DNA from: Mycobacterium ahvazicum
GTDB lineage: Bacteria > Actinomycetota > Actinomycetes > Mycobacteriales > Mycobacteriaceae
DNA: 64,000 bases
Reading direction: 5' to 3'
Assembly: GCF_900176255.2 (NCBI RefSeq)
Contig: NZ_FXEG02000002.1
Coordinates: 558,001-622,000, forward strand
Below are positions 10,912-21,041 of this stretch, piece after piece (the first letter of the stretch is position 1; every line of letters begins with the position of its first letter). The notes under the pieces were generated by a model, which worked only from the letters and a program-made list of their open reading frames with translations, was not told the origin of the DNA and made no database searches. A program made the translations under genes and the position numbers.

Positions 10912-11371
10912 ACTGAGACCCGGCACGGCGACCTGCGAGCGCGTCGAGGACACGATCGCGCTCGGGTCGCGGTTGGGACAGCAACTGCGCGCCGGTGACG
11001 TCGTGGTGCTGTCCGGCCCGCTCGGAGCGGGAAAGACTGTGCTGGCCAAGGGAATTGCCGCGGCGATGGACGTCGACGGCCCGATCACCTCACCGACGTA
11101 CGTGCTGGCCCGCGTGCACCCGCCGCGGCGGGCGGGCGCGCCGACGATGATTCACGTCGACGTCTACCGGCTACTGGACCACCCGGGCACGGACCTGATC
11201 GCCGAACTCGATTCCCTGGACCTCGACTCCGATCTCGAGGACGCGGTCGTCGTGGTGGAGTGGGGCGAGGGCCTGGCCGAACGCCTCTCCGAACGACATC
11301 TCGACATCCGGCTGGAGCGGGTCAGCGGATCCGACGTGCGGATCGTGACGTGGGAGTGGGGCCGGTCGTGA
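10904..11371 (+). CDS. tsaE: tRNA t6A biosynthesis ATPase TsaE
   Basis: A 155-residue P-loop ATPase (Rv3422c equivalent) with Walker A GPLGAGKT and the TSPTYVLAR motif typical of the family. TsaE works with TsaB and TsaD in threonylcarbamoyl transfer to A37 of ANN-decoding tRNAs. It starts with GTG eight bases inside the hydrolase gene, and its stop overlaps the GTG of tsaB (GTGA), a sign of tight coupling in the tsaE-tsaB-rimI-tsaD group. Confidence 0.92.
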   Translation: MAELRPGTATCERVEDTIALGSRLGQQLRAGDVVVLSGPLGAGKTVLAKGIAAAMDVDGPITSPTYVLARVHPPRRAGAPTMIHVDVYRLLDHPGTDLIAELDSLDLDSDLEDAVVVVEWGEGLAERLSERHLDIRLERVSGSDVRIVTWEWGRS

Positions 11372-11997
11372 GCCTGATCTTGACTCTGGACACCGCCACC
11401 CCCGCGGTGACGGCCGGCATCGTGCGCCGCGACGGCGCCGAGTGCACGGTGCTGGCCCAGCAGGTCACCGTCGACGCCCGCGCCCACGCCGAACGGCTGA
11501 CCCCGAATGTGCTTGCCGCGCTGGCCGAAGCCGGACTGAGGATGGCCGACCTCGACGGCGTCGTGGTCGGCTGTGGCCCGGGCCCGTTCACCGGGCTGCG
11601 CGCCGGGATGGCTTCGGCCGCCGCCTATGGCCATGCGCTGGACATCCCCGTGTGGGGGGTTTGCAGTTTGGACGCCATCGGCGCACTGACCACTGGCGAC
11701 ACCCTGGTGGTCACCGATGCCCGGCGGCGTGAGGTCTACTGGGCCCGATACAGCGACGGGTTGCGCACGGCCGGCCCGTCGGTCAATGCGCCCGGTGACG
11801 TCGACCCCGGACCCGCGAAAGCGGTCGCGGGCTCGCCCGCACACGCGGCGCTGTTCGGTCTTGCGGTCCGCGAGCCCGTCCATCCCACGGCGGCCGGGCT
11901 GGTCGCCGCGGTGCCCGACTGGTCCAGCGACCCGGCGCCGCTGGTGGCGCTGTACCTGCGCCGGCCCGACGCCAAGCCCCTGGCGGCCCGCGGATGA
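11368..11997 (+). CDS. tsaB: tRNA t6A biosynthesis protein TsaB
   Basis: A 209-residue protein of the ASKHA fold, a non-catalytic dimer partner of TsaD. The N-terminal LILTLDTATPAVTAGI and the GCGPGPFTGLRAG segment are characteristic. The GTG start overlaps the tsaE stop by four bases; a longer in-frame start would overlap tsaE by more than 100 bases. The length fits Rv3421c. Its stop overlaps the ATG of rimI by four bases. Confidence 0.92.
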   Translation: MSLILTLDTATPAVTAGIVRRDGAECTVLAQQVTVDARAHAERLTPNVLAALAEAGLRMADLDGVVVGCGPGPFTGLRAGMASAAAYGHALDIPVWGVCSLDAIGALTTGDTLVVTDARRREVYWARYSDGLRTAGPSVNAPGDVDPGPAKAVAGSPAHAALFGLAVREPVHPTAAGLVAAVPDWSSDPAPLVALYLRRPDAKPLAARG

Positions 11998-12461
11998 CGG
12001 CGTGCAGCGAACCCGTGACGATCGGCGCGCTGACCCGCGCCGATGCGCCACGGTGTGCGCAACTGGAAGCCCAGCTGTTCGACGGCGACGACCCCTGGCC
12101 CGCGGCGGCGTTCCATCGCGAATTGGCCAGTGCCCACAACCATTACGTGGGTGCGCGTACCGCCGATCTTCTCGTCGGCTACGCCGGCATCTCCAGGTTG
12201 GGCCGCACCCCGCCGTTCGAATACGAAGTGCACACGATCGGCGTCGACCCGCAGTACCAGGGCCACGGCATCGGCCGCCGGCTGCTCGGGGAGTTGCTGG
12301 AGTTCGCCGACGGCGGCGTGGTCTACCTGGAGGTCCGCACCGACAACGAGGCCGCCATCGCGCTTTACCGTAGCGTGGGTTTCGAGCAGATCGGCCTGCG
12401 CAAGCGCTACTACCGAGTCAGCGGCGCGGACGCCTACACGATGCGGCGGGAAGCACAATGA
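11994..12461 (+). CDS. rimI: Ribosomal-protein/TsaD-associated N-acetyltransferase RimI
   Basis: A 155-residue GNAT acetyltransferase. The acetyl-CoA-binding motif A is at [19 protein letters not shown] and motif B at [20 protein letters not shown], typical of RimI, which acetylates protein N-termini such as that of ribosomal S18. Its place between tsaB and tsaD, with four-base overlaps on both sides, is the conserved actinobacterial arrangement (Rv3420c). Confidence 0.92.
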   Translation: MTACSEPVTIGALTRADAPRCAQLEAQLFDGDDPWPAAAFHRELASAHNHYVGARTADLLVGYAGISRLGRTPPFEYEVHTIGVDPQYQGHGIGRRLLGELLEFADGGVVYLEVRTDNEAAIALYRSVGFEQIGLRKRYYRVSGADAYTMRREAQ

Positions 12462-13486
12462 CAACCACCATCCTTGCCATCGAAACCTCTTGTGACGAAA
12501 CAGGAGTCGGCATCGCGCGGCTTGAGTCCGACGGCACCGTCACACTGCTGGCCGACGAGGTCGCCTCCAGCGTCGACGAGCACGTCCGGTTCGGCGGTGT
12601 GGTCCCCGAAATCGCCTCCCGCGCCCACCTGGAGGCGCTCGGACCGGCCATGCGCCGCGCGCTGGACGCCGCCGAACTGGACAAGCCGGACGTCGTCGCC
12701 GCGACCATCGGCCCCGGGCTGGCCGGCGCCTTGCTGGTGGGAGTGGCTGCGGCCAAAGCGTATTCGGCCGCCTGGGACGTGCCGTTCTACGCGGTGAACC
12801 ATCTGGGCGGGCACCTGGCCGCCGACGTCTACCAGCACGGGCCGTTGCCCGAGTGCGTGGCGCTGCTGGTGTCCGGCGGGCACACGCATCTGCTGCATGT
12901 GCGCTCGCTCGGCGAGCCGATCCTCGAGCTCGGCAGCACCGTCGACGACGCCGCGGGCGAGGCCTACGACAAGGTGGCCCGGCTGCTGGGCCTGGGCTAT
13001 CCGGGCGGCCGGGTCCTCGACGAGCTGGCTCGCACCGGTGACCGCGACGCCATCCCGTTCCCGCGCGGCATGACCGGCCCGCGAGACGACCCGCACACGT
13101 TCAGCTTCTCCGGCCTCAAGACCGCGGTCGCGCGCTACGTGGAGGGCAACCCGGACGCCGTGACGGCCGACATCGCCGCCGGATTCCAGGAAGCCGTCGC
13201 CGACGTGCTGACCATGAAGGCAGTCCGGGCCGCCACCGGCCTCGGCGTGCGGACGCTGCTGATCGCCGGCGGAGTCGCCGCCAACTCGCGGCTGCGCGAG
13301 CTGGCCACCGAGCGTTGCGCGCAGGCCGGTCTGACGCTGCGTATCCCCAGGCCACGGCTCTGCACCGACAACGGCGCGATGATCGCGGCGTTCGCCGCGC
13401 ATCTGGTTGGCGCGGGTGCGGCCCCGTCGCCGCTGGACGTGCCGAGCGACCCGGGGCTGCCGGTGGTAAAAGGCCAGGTCGGCTGA
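12458..13486 (+). CDS. tsaD: tRNA N6-adenosine threonylcarbamoyltransferase
   Basis: A 342-residue ASKHA-family metalloenzyme (Rv3419c, formerly gcp) that transfers the threonylcarbamoyl group to tRNA A37. Visible motifs are [12 protein letters not shown] at the start, the metal-binding [10 protein letters not shown], the nucleotide loop VSGGHTHLL, and [13 protein letters not shown] near the C-terminus. It is the last gene of the coupled t6A group. A 240-base gap with the groES regulatory region follows. Confidence 0.95.
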   Translation: MTTTILAIETSCDETGVGIARLESDGTVTLLADEVASSVDEHVRFGGVVPEIASRAHLEALGPAMRRALDAAELDKPDVVAATIGPGLAGALLVGVAAAKAYSAAWDVPFYAVNHLGGHLAADVYQHGPLPECVALLVSGGHTHLLHVRSLGEPILELGSTVDDAAGEAYDKVARLLGLGYPGGRVLDELARTGDRDAIPFPRGMTGPRDDPHTFSFSGLKTAVARYVEGNPDAVTADIAAGFQEAVADVLTMKAVRAATGLGVRTLLIAGGVAANSRLRELATERCAQAGLTLRIPRPRLCTDNGAMIAAFAAHLVGAGAAPSPLDVPSDPGLPVVKGQVG

Positions 13487-13531
13487 GCTCACAGCGTAAT
13501 TCCGCGGGAAGCAGCAGGGCGCCCTTGAGTG

Positions 13532-13558
13532 CTAGCACTCTCGTGTATAGAGTGCTAG
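13532..13558. promoter_or_regulatory. CIRCE operator (HrcA site) upstream of groES
   Basis: CTAGCACTC, a nine-base spacer, then GAGTGCTAG: this matches the CIRCE consensus TTAGCACTC-N9-GAGTGCTAA except at the outermost base of each arm, where the repeat remains symmetrical. HrcA represses chaperonin genes from this element; it lies about 170 bases before the groES start, implying a long leader. Confidence 0.9.
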
Positions 13559-13726
13559 GTGGCAATCGGACGATCCCCTGTGTCGGCACCCGCGACGACG
13601 GCCCGGGGGCGCGGCCGAATGCCGAATCATCTGATAAACGGACGGTTCGGGCGAAGCCCCGGGCCGGCCGCCAACTCCAGTCCGGGCGAATCCCGGACCC
13701 GATCCAAATAGTGGAGGGCTCCAATC

Positions 13727-15731
<2,005 letters not shown>

Positions 15732-15747
15732 GTGAGTTTGTGCGGAG

Positions 15748-15780
15748 CACCCCCGGTCATGCGGCCGGGGGTGTTTCGTC
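15748..15780 (+). terminator. Rho-independent-type terminator of groES-groEL1
   Basis: CACCCCCGG (15748-15756) pairs perfectly with CCGGGGGTG (15765-15773) around an eight-base loop, followed by TTTCGTCTT. A mutated copy of this terminator together with the groEL1 tail occurs at 17230-17300. Confidence 0.8.
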
Positions 15781-15848
15781 TTCGACGGTCTTACTGCGAC
15801 CGCGCCGATTGCTAGGCTGGCCGCACCGATGACGTGGGGGGCACGAGG

Positions 15849-16592
15849 GTGAACTATCCGCAGCAATGGCCACCGCCGCAATGGCCGCCGCCGCAACCGC
15901 CGCACAGCCCACAGCAATGGCCGCACCCGTACCCCCCACCGCCCTACCCGCCGGGGCCCGCGCCGCGTAAGACCAATCGCGCACTGGTCGTGGTGCTTTC
16001 GCTCGCCGCGATCGTCCTGCTGGTACCGGCGGCGATCATCGGCTTTTTCGTGGTCCGCGACCTGGCCCGCGACGGGCGCGGCGAAAGCAGGAAGGCCGCC
16101 TCCATTACGGACTTCGATGCGGTGTGCGACGGCGGGTCGATCCGCAATGCCGCCGCCTACGAGAAGCCGTACAAGATCGCCGCGTTCGCTCCGGACGACG
16201 AGCCGAACCCGATGCGGGAAATGACGAACACCCACTGGCGCGAAGTGATGCTCGAGCCCCGCGCCGATTACGCGGCCAATCCCAACGACTTCCTGTCGAC
16301 GAATGTTGTTGCCTGCCTTACCCGCAAGCCTGGAACCGAGTTGAAGTCACGTGCCTGCAACCTCAAGACCGACAAGGGTGAACACGTGAGCGTCGACTAC
16401 TACGCCGTGCAGTACGACATCGAACTCCGCGAGGCGAAGACGGGTAAGCGGATCGAACAACTGGGAACGGTTGACGGTCCCGCCGCCAGCTGCCCGTTCC
16501 TGGTATGGGTCAACAAGGGTGATCCAAAGACATACGCCGGACCGGATCATGCGGCAGTCGACGCCAAGCTCGCTGAGTTCGCGCACCGGTGA
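15849..16592 (+). CDS. Proline-rich membrane-anchored protein of unknown function
   Basis: About 247 residues. The first 45 are almost only Pro, Gln, Trp, Tyr and His (repeats of QWPPP), followed by a basic RKTNR and one transmembrane helix (ALVVVLSLAAIVLLVPAAIIG, near residues 45-70); the remaining 175 residues would lie outside the membrane and contain several cysteines. This layout is common in mycobacterial single-pass proteins with a cytoplasmic Pro-rich head. I do not recognise the external domain. The GTG at 15849 has a purine-rich Shine-Dalgarno; a GTG at 15834 is the alternative. It lies just after the groEL1 terminator. Confidence 0.7.
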   Translation: MNYPQQWPPPQWPPPQPPHSPQQWPHPYPPPPYPPGPAPRKTNRALVVVLSLAAIVLLVPAAIIGFFVVRDLARDGRGESRKAASITDFDAVCDGGSIRNAAAYEKPYKIAAFAPDDEPNPMREMTNTHWREVMLEPRADYAANPNDFLSTNVVACLTRKPGTELKSRACNLKTDKGEHVSVDYYAVQYDIELREAKTGKRIEQLGTVDGPAASCPFLVWVNKGDPKTYAGPDHAAVDAKLAEFAHR

Positions 16593-16627
16593 GCGGCCCG
16601 GGGGTGTGCACGGCTTTACGTTTGGTG

Positions 16628-17029
16628 TCAGAGGCCGGCGATGACGATGCCCACGCCGACCACGATTGCGACCGACAGCGACACCAACAAAAAGTTGACT
16701 ATCGCTTCCTTCGCCGCTGAGGCCTCGTGGTTGCCCGTCGCAATCGGCGCGAATCTGCGGCCCGCGCCCCAGGCGGCCGCAAGCAGCGACGCGATCCAGT
16801 TCGCATAGGCGGCATAGACGATCAGTACGACTGCCGTAACCGCCCACGCGTTAGGCAAGTGGATGTGTGGCCAGAGTAGGCCGATCAGGACGAGGAACAT
16901 GCCGTTGAGGACGGCCTCGAGGTGACTCGACAGAGCCATGCGCGGGTTCTTTAGATTCGGAACGGCAAATCCAGTGAGTAGGCCGAGTAGAAACAGGACT
17001 AACCCAAGCGTGAACAACACTGTCTGCAT
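16628..17029 (-). CDS. Small four-helix membrane protein, hydroxylaminobenzene mutase-like
   Basis: A 133-residue protein with four predicted transmembrane helices: near residues 3-23, 42-60, 65-85 and 112-132. The start MQTVLFTLGLVLFLLG and the segments LLTGFAVPNLKNPRMALSSHLE and NGMFLVLIG remind me of the HabA/HabB hydroxylaminobenzene mutase family, small membrane enzymes that rearrange hydroxylaminoarenes; this is from memory of the family and not proven. It is convergent with the Pro-rich gene and sits beside a duplicated, decayed segment, so it may have arrived with that rearrangement. Confidence 0.6.
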   Translation of the reverse strand: MQTVLFTLGLVLFLLGLLTGFAVPNLKNPRMALSSHLEAVLNGMFLVLIGLLWPHIHLPNAWAVTAVVLIVYAAYANWIASLLAAAWGAGRRFAPIATGNHEASAAKEAIVNFLLVSLSVAIVVGVGIVIAGL

Positions 17030-17091
17030 GTCAAACAGTATGGGCTTGTGACCAGTGGTCTTTGGAACGATCGACGTGTTAGCCCCACGCG

Positions 17092-17229
17092 TTAGTCGGG
17101 CGCGACGGCGCGCACGAAGTTGTGCGCGAATACGTCGCAGACCGCGTCGACCTCAGGCAGCGACCAGCCGGTGATATTCGGCAGCACCGACCGGCGACCA
17201 TGTGAATCATGATGGGGCTCAGCAGTTGT
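17092..17229 (-). pseudogene. Decayed C-terminal fragment of a TetR regulator
   Basis: The minus strand encodes SVLPNITGWSLPEVDAVCDV and then FAHNFVRAVAPD before a stop, a close match to the last 45 or so residues of the intact TetR protein at 20158-20964 (SRPVLPNVTGWSMPEVDTVCD). Nucleotide similarity to 20170-20305 continues up to CAGCAGTTGT at 17229 and then stops abruptly where sequence like the groEL1 3' end begins. No DNA-binding domain remains, so this is a fragment, not a gene. Confidence 0.8.
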
Positions 17230-17300
17230 CACGGTCATCACCATCGCCGAGTGAGTTTGTGCGGAGCGCCCTCCGGTCATTCGGCCGGGGGCGTCTTCGT
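17230..17300 (+). repeat. Diverged second copy of the groEL1 3' end and terminator
   Basis: CACGGTCATCACCATCGCCG followed by AGTGAGTTTGTGCGGAGC aligns with the groEL1 tail and terminator at 15711-15780 over about 70 bases with only scattered changes. The groEL1 stop TGA has become CGA. The terminator stem is still recognisable (CCTCCGG/CCGGGGG). No chaperonin coding sequence lies upstream, only the TetR fragment. Confidence 0.85.
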
Positions 17301-17412
17301 TTGCCAGGCAGCTCGCGCCGTTTCTTGACTGGAGCACGCTGCGACGCCCCTTGGCCCTAGTCGTCGTGGACAGACTTCAGACCGTCAGTGAAGATGCGGT
17401 CCACAACCGTAC

Positions 17413-17453
17413 CTAGGGACTAAAGGCTAGACGCTAGGGACCAATGCCTCATG
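17413..17453 (+). promoter_or_regulatory. Two adjacent DosR-like boxes upstream of the universal stress gene
   Basis: 17413-17432 (CTAGGGACTAAAGGCTAGAC) agrees with the DosR consensus TTSGGGACTWWAGTCCCSAA at 14 of 20 positions; 17434-17453 keeps the GGGAC-N4-GCC core. The spacing of 21 bases, two helical turns, matches tandem DosR sites known upstream of dormancy genes. It is 64-104 bases before the USP start. Confidence 0.55.
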
Positions 17454-17516
17454 CTCCGGTTTTTGCGGTTACCTAACGTCAGTGTGAACGCGGCAGCAGC
17501 CAACAGGGAGCATCGG

Positions 17517-18437
17517 ATGACGTTCGAGCACAGGCACTCCGGAATCGTGGTCGGCGTCGACGGGTCGCCGGCGTCGACCACGGCGGTCGAATGGGCCGCG
17601 CAAGACGCTGAGATGCGGAACGTGCCGCTGAAGTTGGTACACGCCATCGCCCCGATCGTGCCGCCTACCGATGACGGGCCAGCTGTCGCAGCGGTTGCCG
17701 AGTATGAGCAGCTGCAGGACGACCAAGCCCGCCAAATCATCGAGCAGGCGCTCAAAGTCGCCGAGGAAGCCGTCTCGCCCGGCTGGGTACCGAACGTGAC
17801 GAGCGAAACGCTAAAAGCACCGATGGTGCCCGCGCTGGTCCGCCTATCAACGGACGCCGAACTATTGGTGGTGGGAAGCCGCGGCCAGGGGGCAGTAGCT
17901 CGCGCCTTGCTCGGGTCGGTCAGCAGCGGGGTGGTCCATCACGCACACTGCCCGGTCGTCGTCATGCACGACGAAGCAGCTGCGACGGCCCGCTCGCCGC
18001 AGGCGCCTGTAGTAGTGGGCATAGACGGTTCCCCGACTTCGGAGCTCGCGACAGCGATCGCCTTCGATGAAGCTTCGCGTCGCGGCGTGGAATTGGTGGC
18101 GCTTCACGCTTGGAGCGACATGGGGCCCCTCGGTTTCCCGAGTATCGGTTGGGCGCCTATCGAGTGGCGCAACATCCGGGATGAGGAGGAGGAAGTCCTC
18201 TCCGAGCGGCTATCCGGATGGCAAGCGCGCTACCCCGATGTTGGCGTCCACAAGATCGTCGTGTGCGACCAGCCCGCCCCGAGGCTGCTCGAACAGGCGC
18301 AGCAAGCTCAGCTCGTGGTGGTGGGCAGCCACGGCCGCGGCGGTTTTCCCGGCATGCTATTGGGTTCGGTCAGCACCGCAGTCGTGAACACCGCTCGAAT
18401 CCCGGTAATCATCGCCCGCGTCTTCCCGGCGGGTTGA
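17517..18437 (+). CDS. Universal stress protein with two tandem USP domains (Rv2623-like)
   Basis: A 306-residue protein with two USP domains (about 8-150 and 160-300). Each has the ATP-binding signature G-x2-G-x9-G-S/T: GSRGQGAVARALLGSVSSG and GSHGRGGFPGMLLGSVSTA. It closely resembles Rv2623/TB31.7, an ATP-binding DosR-regulon protein that restrains growth in latency. The ATG at 17517 follows GGGAGC; a start 66 bases upstream would overlap the second DosR-like box. The gene is preceded by the decayed groEL1/TetR segment and followed by a metal-type ABC transporter. Hypoxia or nitric oxide control is inferred from the boxes. Confidence 0.88.
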   Translation: MTFEHRHSGIVVGVDGSPASTTAVEWAAQDAEMRNVPLKLVHAIAPIVPPTDDGPAVAAVAEYEQLQDDQARQIIEQALKVAEEAVSPGWVPNVTSETLKAPMVPALVRLSTDAELLVVGSRGQGAVARALLGSVSSGVVHHAHCPVVVMHDEAAATARSPQAPVVVGIDGSPTSELATAIAFDEASRRGVELVALHAWSDMGPLGFPSIGWAPIEWRNIRDEEEEVLSERLSGWQARYPDVGVHKIVVCDQPAPRLLEQAQQAQLVVVGSHGRGGFPGMLLGSVSTAVVNTARIPVIIARVFPAG

Positions 18438-18572
18438 GGCCGACCCTATCCGCCGTGAACTCGACGACCTGCGCAAGCCGGAGACCAGGGACAACTGATC
18501 ATCCAACCAGCCAAGGTGTTGCACCGCCACATCAGTGCCGCATCCCCCGAGAACGGCGACGGTGCAACGTAT

Positions 18573-19268
18573 ATGGATGATGACGTACCAGTTCTCAAGG
18601 TCTCGGACCTCAAGGTGACGCTCGCGGGTGAGACGGTGCTGGCAAACCTGTCGTTCGTCGTGCGGCGTGGCGAAATTCTGACGATCTTGGGCCCCAACGG
18701 TGCGGGCAAGACCGTTCTGCTGCGCGCGCTTCTCGGTGTAATCCCCTACGGGGGCTCGATTATGTGGAGGAAAGGTACCCGCATCGGCTCCGTGCCGCAG
18801 CGGCTGCCCTACATCAAGAGCATCCCACTCTCGGTCGCGGACTTCTTCGCGCTAAAGAAAGACGCTGAACCGGACGTCGACCAAATGCTGCGGACCGTCG
18901 GACTCTCCGGCGAGCTTGCCAACAAACGGATTGGTGATCTGTCCTCTGGGCAGTTCCAACGGGTCCTTATCGCATGGGCTCTCGCCGGAGATCCGCAAGT
19001 CCTCTTATTCGACGAGCCCACGACGGGCGTCGACATGAGCGGTGAGGAGACCGTCTACGCGCTTCTTGCAAGGCTGCATGAGCAGCGCAACCTCACCATG
19101 CTCATCGTCACCCACGACTTGGCGGTAGTTCACCGCCTCTCGTCCGACGTGCTGTGTCTGAACAAACAGCCGATTTGCCAGGGGTCCCCCACCTCGATCC
19201 TCACGCCCGAGAACCTGCAGCGCCTGTACGGTGCCGAGGTCAAATTCTACGAGCACAAGCACGAGTAG
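18573..19268 (+). CDS. ABC transporter ATP-binding protein, zinc/manganese type
   Basis: A 231-residue ATPase: Walker A GPNGAGKT, signature LSSGQFQRVLIAWAL, Walker B VLLFDEPTTGVD and switch His in IVTHDLAVVH. The nearest families are the ZnuC/MntB-type ATPases of metal importers, supported by the ABC-3 family permease that starts six bases after its stop. The start ATG at 18573 opens the conserved domain; 57 upstream in-frame bases carry no homology. No substrate-binding protein or Zur/FurB-type regulator gene lies nearby. In the 135-base gap before it, one frame ends in RRELDDLRKPETRDN, perhaps the tail of a lost gene. Confidence 0.85.
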   Translation: MDDDVPVLKVSDLKVTLAGETVLANLSFVVRRGEILTILGPNGAGKTVLLRALLGVIPYGGSIMWRKGTRIGSVPQRLPYIKSIPLSVADFFALKKDAEPDVDQMLRTVGLSGELANKRIGDLSSGQFQRVLIAWALAGDPQVLLFDEPTTGVDMSGEETVYALLARLHEQRNLTMLIVTHDLAVVHRLSSDVLCLNKQPICQGSPTSILTPENLQRLYGAEVKFYEHKHE

Positions 19269-19274
19269 CGGCCC

Positions 19275-20036
19275 ATGCCTTCAACGTCGCTCAGTGTGAT
19301 TTCGGGAATGTTCATCGGCGGTTCCGCTGGCTACCTCGGCTCCCTGATGCTGAGTCGCAGGATGGCGCTTGTTGCCGGGCCGCTCGGTCACCTGACCTTG
19401 CCGGGGATCGCCCTCGCGCTGGTCTGGGGTTTCGATGTTTCGCTCGGGGCGTTCCCCTTCGTCATACTCGGGGTGGTCCTGATCTGGCTGCTGGGGATGA
19501 GGACGCAACTGTCGATGGAAGCACTGACCGCCGTCGTGTTCGCGTCCGGCGTGGCAATCGCATTCTTATTTCTGCCTGTCGATCAAGCCGAGGCTGCTTT
19601 GGTGGGAGACATCTCGAAGACCGGCTGGGCAGACACCGCGCTAGCTGTCGCCGCGTCGATCGTGGTGATCATCGCGGTCAATCGCGCCTACCCGAAACTG
19701 GTCCTGGGGAATATCTCGGAGGAACTCGCCGCCGCCGAGGGAATCGACGTCAGGCGATACAACTTGCTCTACCTTTTTTTGATCGCGGTCGTCGTGGCGC
19801 TCGGAGTAAAGATGGTTGGCGGGCTCTTGACCGCTGCGCTCGTCGCCATCCCGCCAGCGGCCGCGCGAAACGTCGGTAAGAACCTCAGGCAGTATACCCT
19901 CGGCGCGAGCGCCACAGGCGTCTTGTCAGCGGTGCTCGGCATTGTGTTGTTCCGGTTCACGGGATTGCCGGCCGGGCCGTTAATCGTTCTCGTGAGCGCC
20001 GCGGTGTTCGTGCTCACGTTGCCCTTCGCCCGATGA
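19275..20036 (+). CDS. ABC-3 family metal transporter permease (ZnuB/MntC-like)
   Basis: A 253-residue membrane protein with seven or eight hydrophobic helices. It has the ABC-3 family pattern: AGYLGSLMLSRRMALVAGPLGH near the N-terminus, the cytoplasmic coupling helix EELAAAEGIDVRRYN, and GVKMVGGLLTAALVAIPPAAAR. It would pair with the ATPase at 18573 to import Zn, Mn or Fe. The usual lipoprotein binding component is missing from this locus, so either it is encoded elsewhere or the system has a different role. Substrate cannot be told from the sequence. Confidence 0.85.
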   Translation: MPSTSLSVISGMFIGGSAGYLGSLMLSRRMALVAGPLGHLTLPGIALALVWGFDVSLGAFPFVILGVVLIWLLGMRTQLSMEALTAVVFASGVAIAFLFLPVDQAEAALVGDISKTGWADTALAVAASIVVIIAVNRAYPKLVLGNISEELAAAEGIDVRRYNLLYLFLIAVVVALGVKMVGGLLTAALVAIPPAAARNVGKNLRQYTLGASATGVLSAVLGIVLFRFTGLPAGPLIVLVSAAVFVLTLPFAR

Positions 20037-20157
20037 TGCGCATCCCGGCACCGTCACGTTGGCTCGAAGCCGGCGACCGAGCGCCTGAGGACTCAAGACC
20101 CTCTTCGAAAAGCAACCGCGGTGAAGCTTTTGCCTAAACCCATAATTATTCTTGCGG

Positions 20158-20964
20158 CTAGTATGAGCTTCTTGACGGCGCGACGGCGCGCACGAAATTG
20201 TCCGCGAATACATCGCAGACCGTGTCGACCTCGGGCATCGACCACCCGGTGACATTCGGCAGCACCGGCCGGCTGAGCATATGAATCAAGATGGGCCCCA
20301 GCAGTTGTTGGGCCAGCAGCGGCAGCGGCAGGTCGCGGATATGCCCGGCACGGATCTCGCCCGCGAACCAGCCGCCGAGAGCGGTGAGCAGGCGCGGTGG
20401 ACCGTAGGCCGCCAGGGACTGCACGGCCGGACTGGTCGGCCGCGCGAAGGCTTCGGCGAAAATCGCCGGGGCGACGCGGGGTTGGCGGCTCAACGCGTTC
20501 GACACCGTTCGGTAGAAGCCACGCACCGTTTCGAGCAAGTCATCGCCGGGACGCGCCAGGTATTCCTCGATGTCCAGGATCGGGCTGTGTAGTTCGAACA
20601 CCGCTCGCATCAACTCGTCACGTCCGCCGAAAACCGCGTGCAGGCTGTAAACCGAGCAATCGGCACGGGCGGCGACTGCTTCCAATGTTGCTGCGGCAAG
20701 ACCGGATTCGCTGATCAATGCCGCGGCCGCTGCCACCGCCCGGGCGCGAACCGGAGGTAAGCCGCCGGGGTCGACTCCGGCCGCGCGGACCGCGTCGTTC
20801 AGGGCGGCGCGGGATCCGTCGAAGCGCCGCAACAGGGTGCTGCGGGATATCCCCGCCTCCGCGGCGATCATCGCGACGGGAACGTCGGCCACATCCTTGC
20901 CGAGCTTTTCAGCAGCGCGTAGCGCGGCCGAAACCACGTCGGATGTTTCCACCTGTCGCGCCAT
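20158..20964 (-). CDS. TetR-family transcriptional regulator
   Basis: A 268-residue protein. The N-terminal helix-turn-helix (about residues 9-55) includes DVPVAMIAAEAGISRSTLLRRF; a second, imperfect TetR-like N-terminal pattern appears near 80-130 (SESGLAAATLEAVAARADCS). The C-terminal half is a ligand-binding domain of unknown specificity. Start ATG at 20964 follows GGAGGT. It diverges from the FAD monooxygenase at 21042 with 77 bases between them, including a palindrome, so it probably represses that gene and itself. A decayed copy of its 3' end occurs at 17092-17229. Confidence 0.88.
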   Translation of the reverse strand: MARQVETSDVVSAALRAAEKLGKDVADVPVAMIAAEAGISRSTLLRRFDGSRAALNDAVRAAGVDPGGLPPVRARAVAAAAALISESGLAAATLEAVAARADCSVYSLHAVFGGRDELMRAVFELHSPILDIEEYLARPGDDLLETVRGFYRTVSNALSRQPRVAPAIFAEAFARPTSPAVQSLAAYGPPRLLTALGGWFAGEIRAGHIRDLPLPLLAQQLLGPILIHMLSRPVLPNVTGWSMPEVDTVCDVFADNFVRAVAPSRSSY

Positions 20965-20987
20965 GCCACCTCCGTGGTTCCCCGTGA

Positions 20988-21003
20988 TACATTACCTGAT
21001 GTA
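20988..21003. promoter_or_regulatory. Palindrome in the TetR/monooxygenase divergent promoter, likely operator
   Basis: TACAT-TACCTG-ATGTA, with perfect five-base arms, lies between the divergent starts at 20964 and 21042. The position fits autoregulation by the adjacent TetR protein. Protein binding is inference. Confidence 0.5.
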
Positions 21004-21041
21004 GTCTGCAATACTATTCCAAACGTCACCAGGAGCACACC

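Noticed and set aside
15849..15960. CCGCCGCAATGG-like repeats as a DNA repeat element
   Set aside because: They are in frame and encode the Pro/Gln/Trp-rich head of the membrane protein.
18438..18498. Short frame ending RRELDDLRKPETRDN between the USP and ABC genes
   Set aside because: About 20 codons with no start and no identifiable family; mentioned only as a possible tail of a lost gene.
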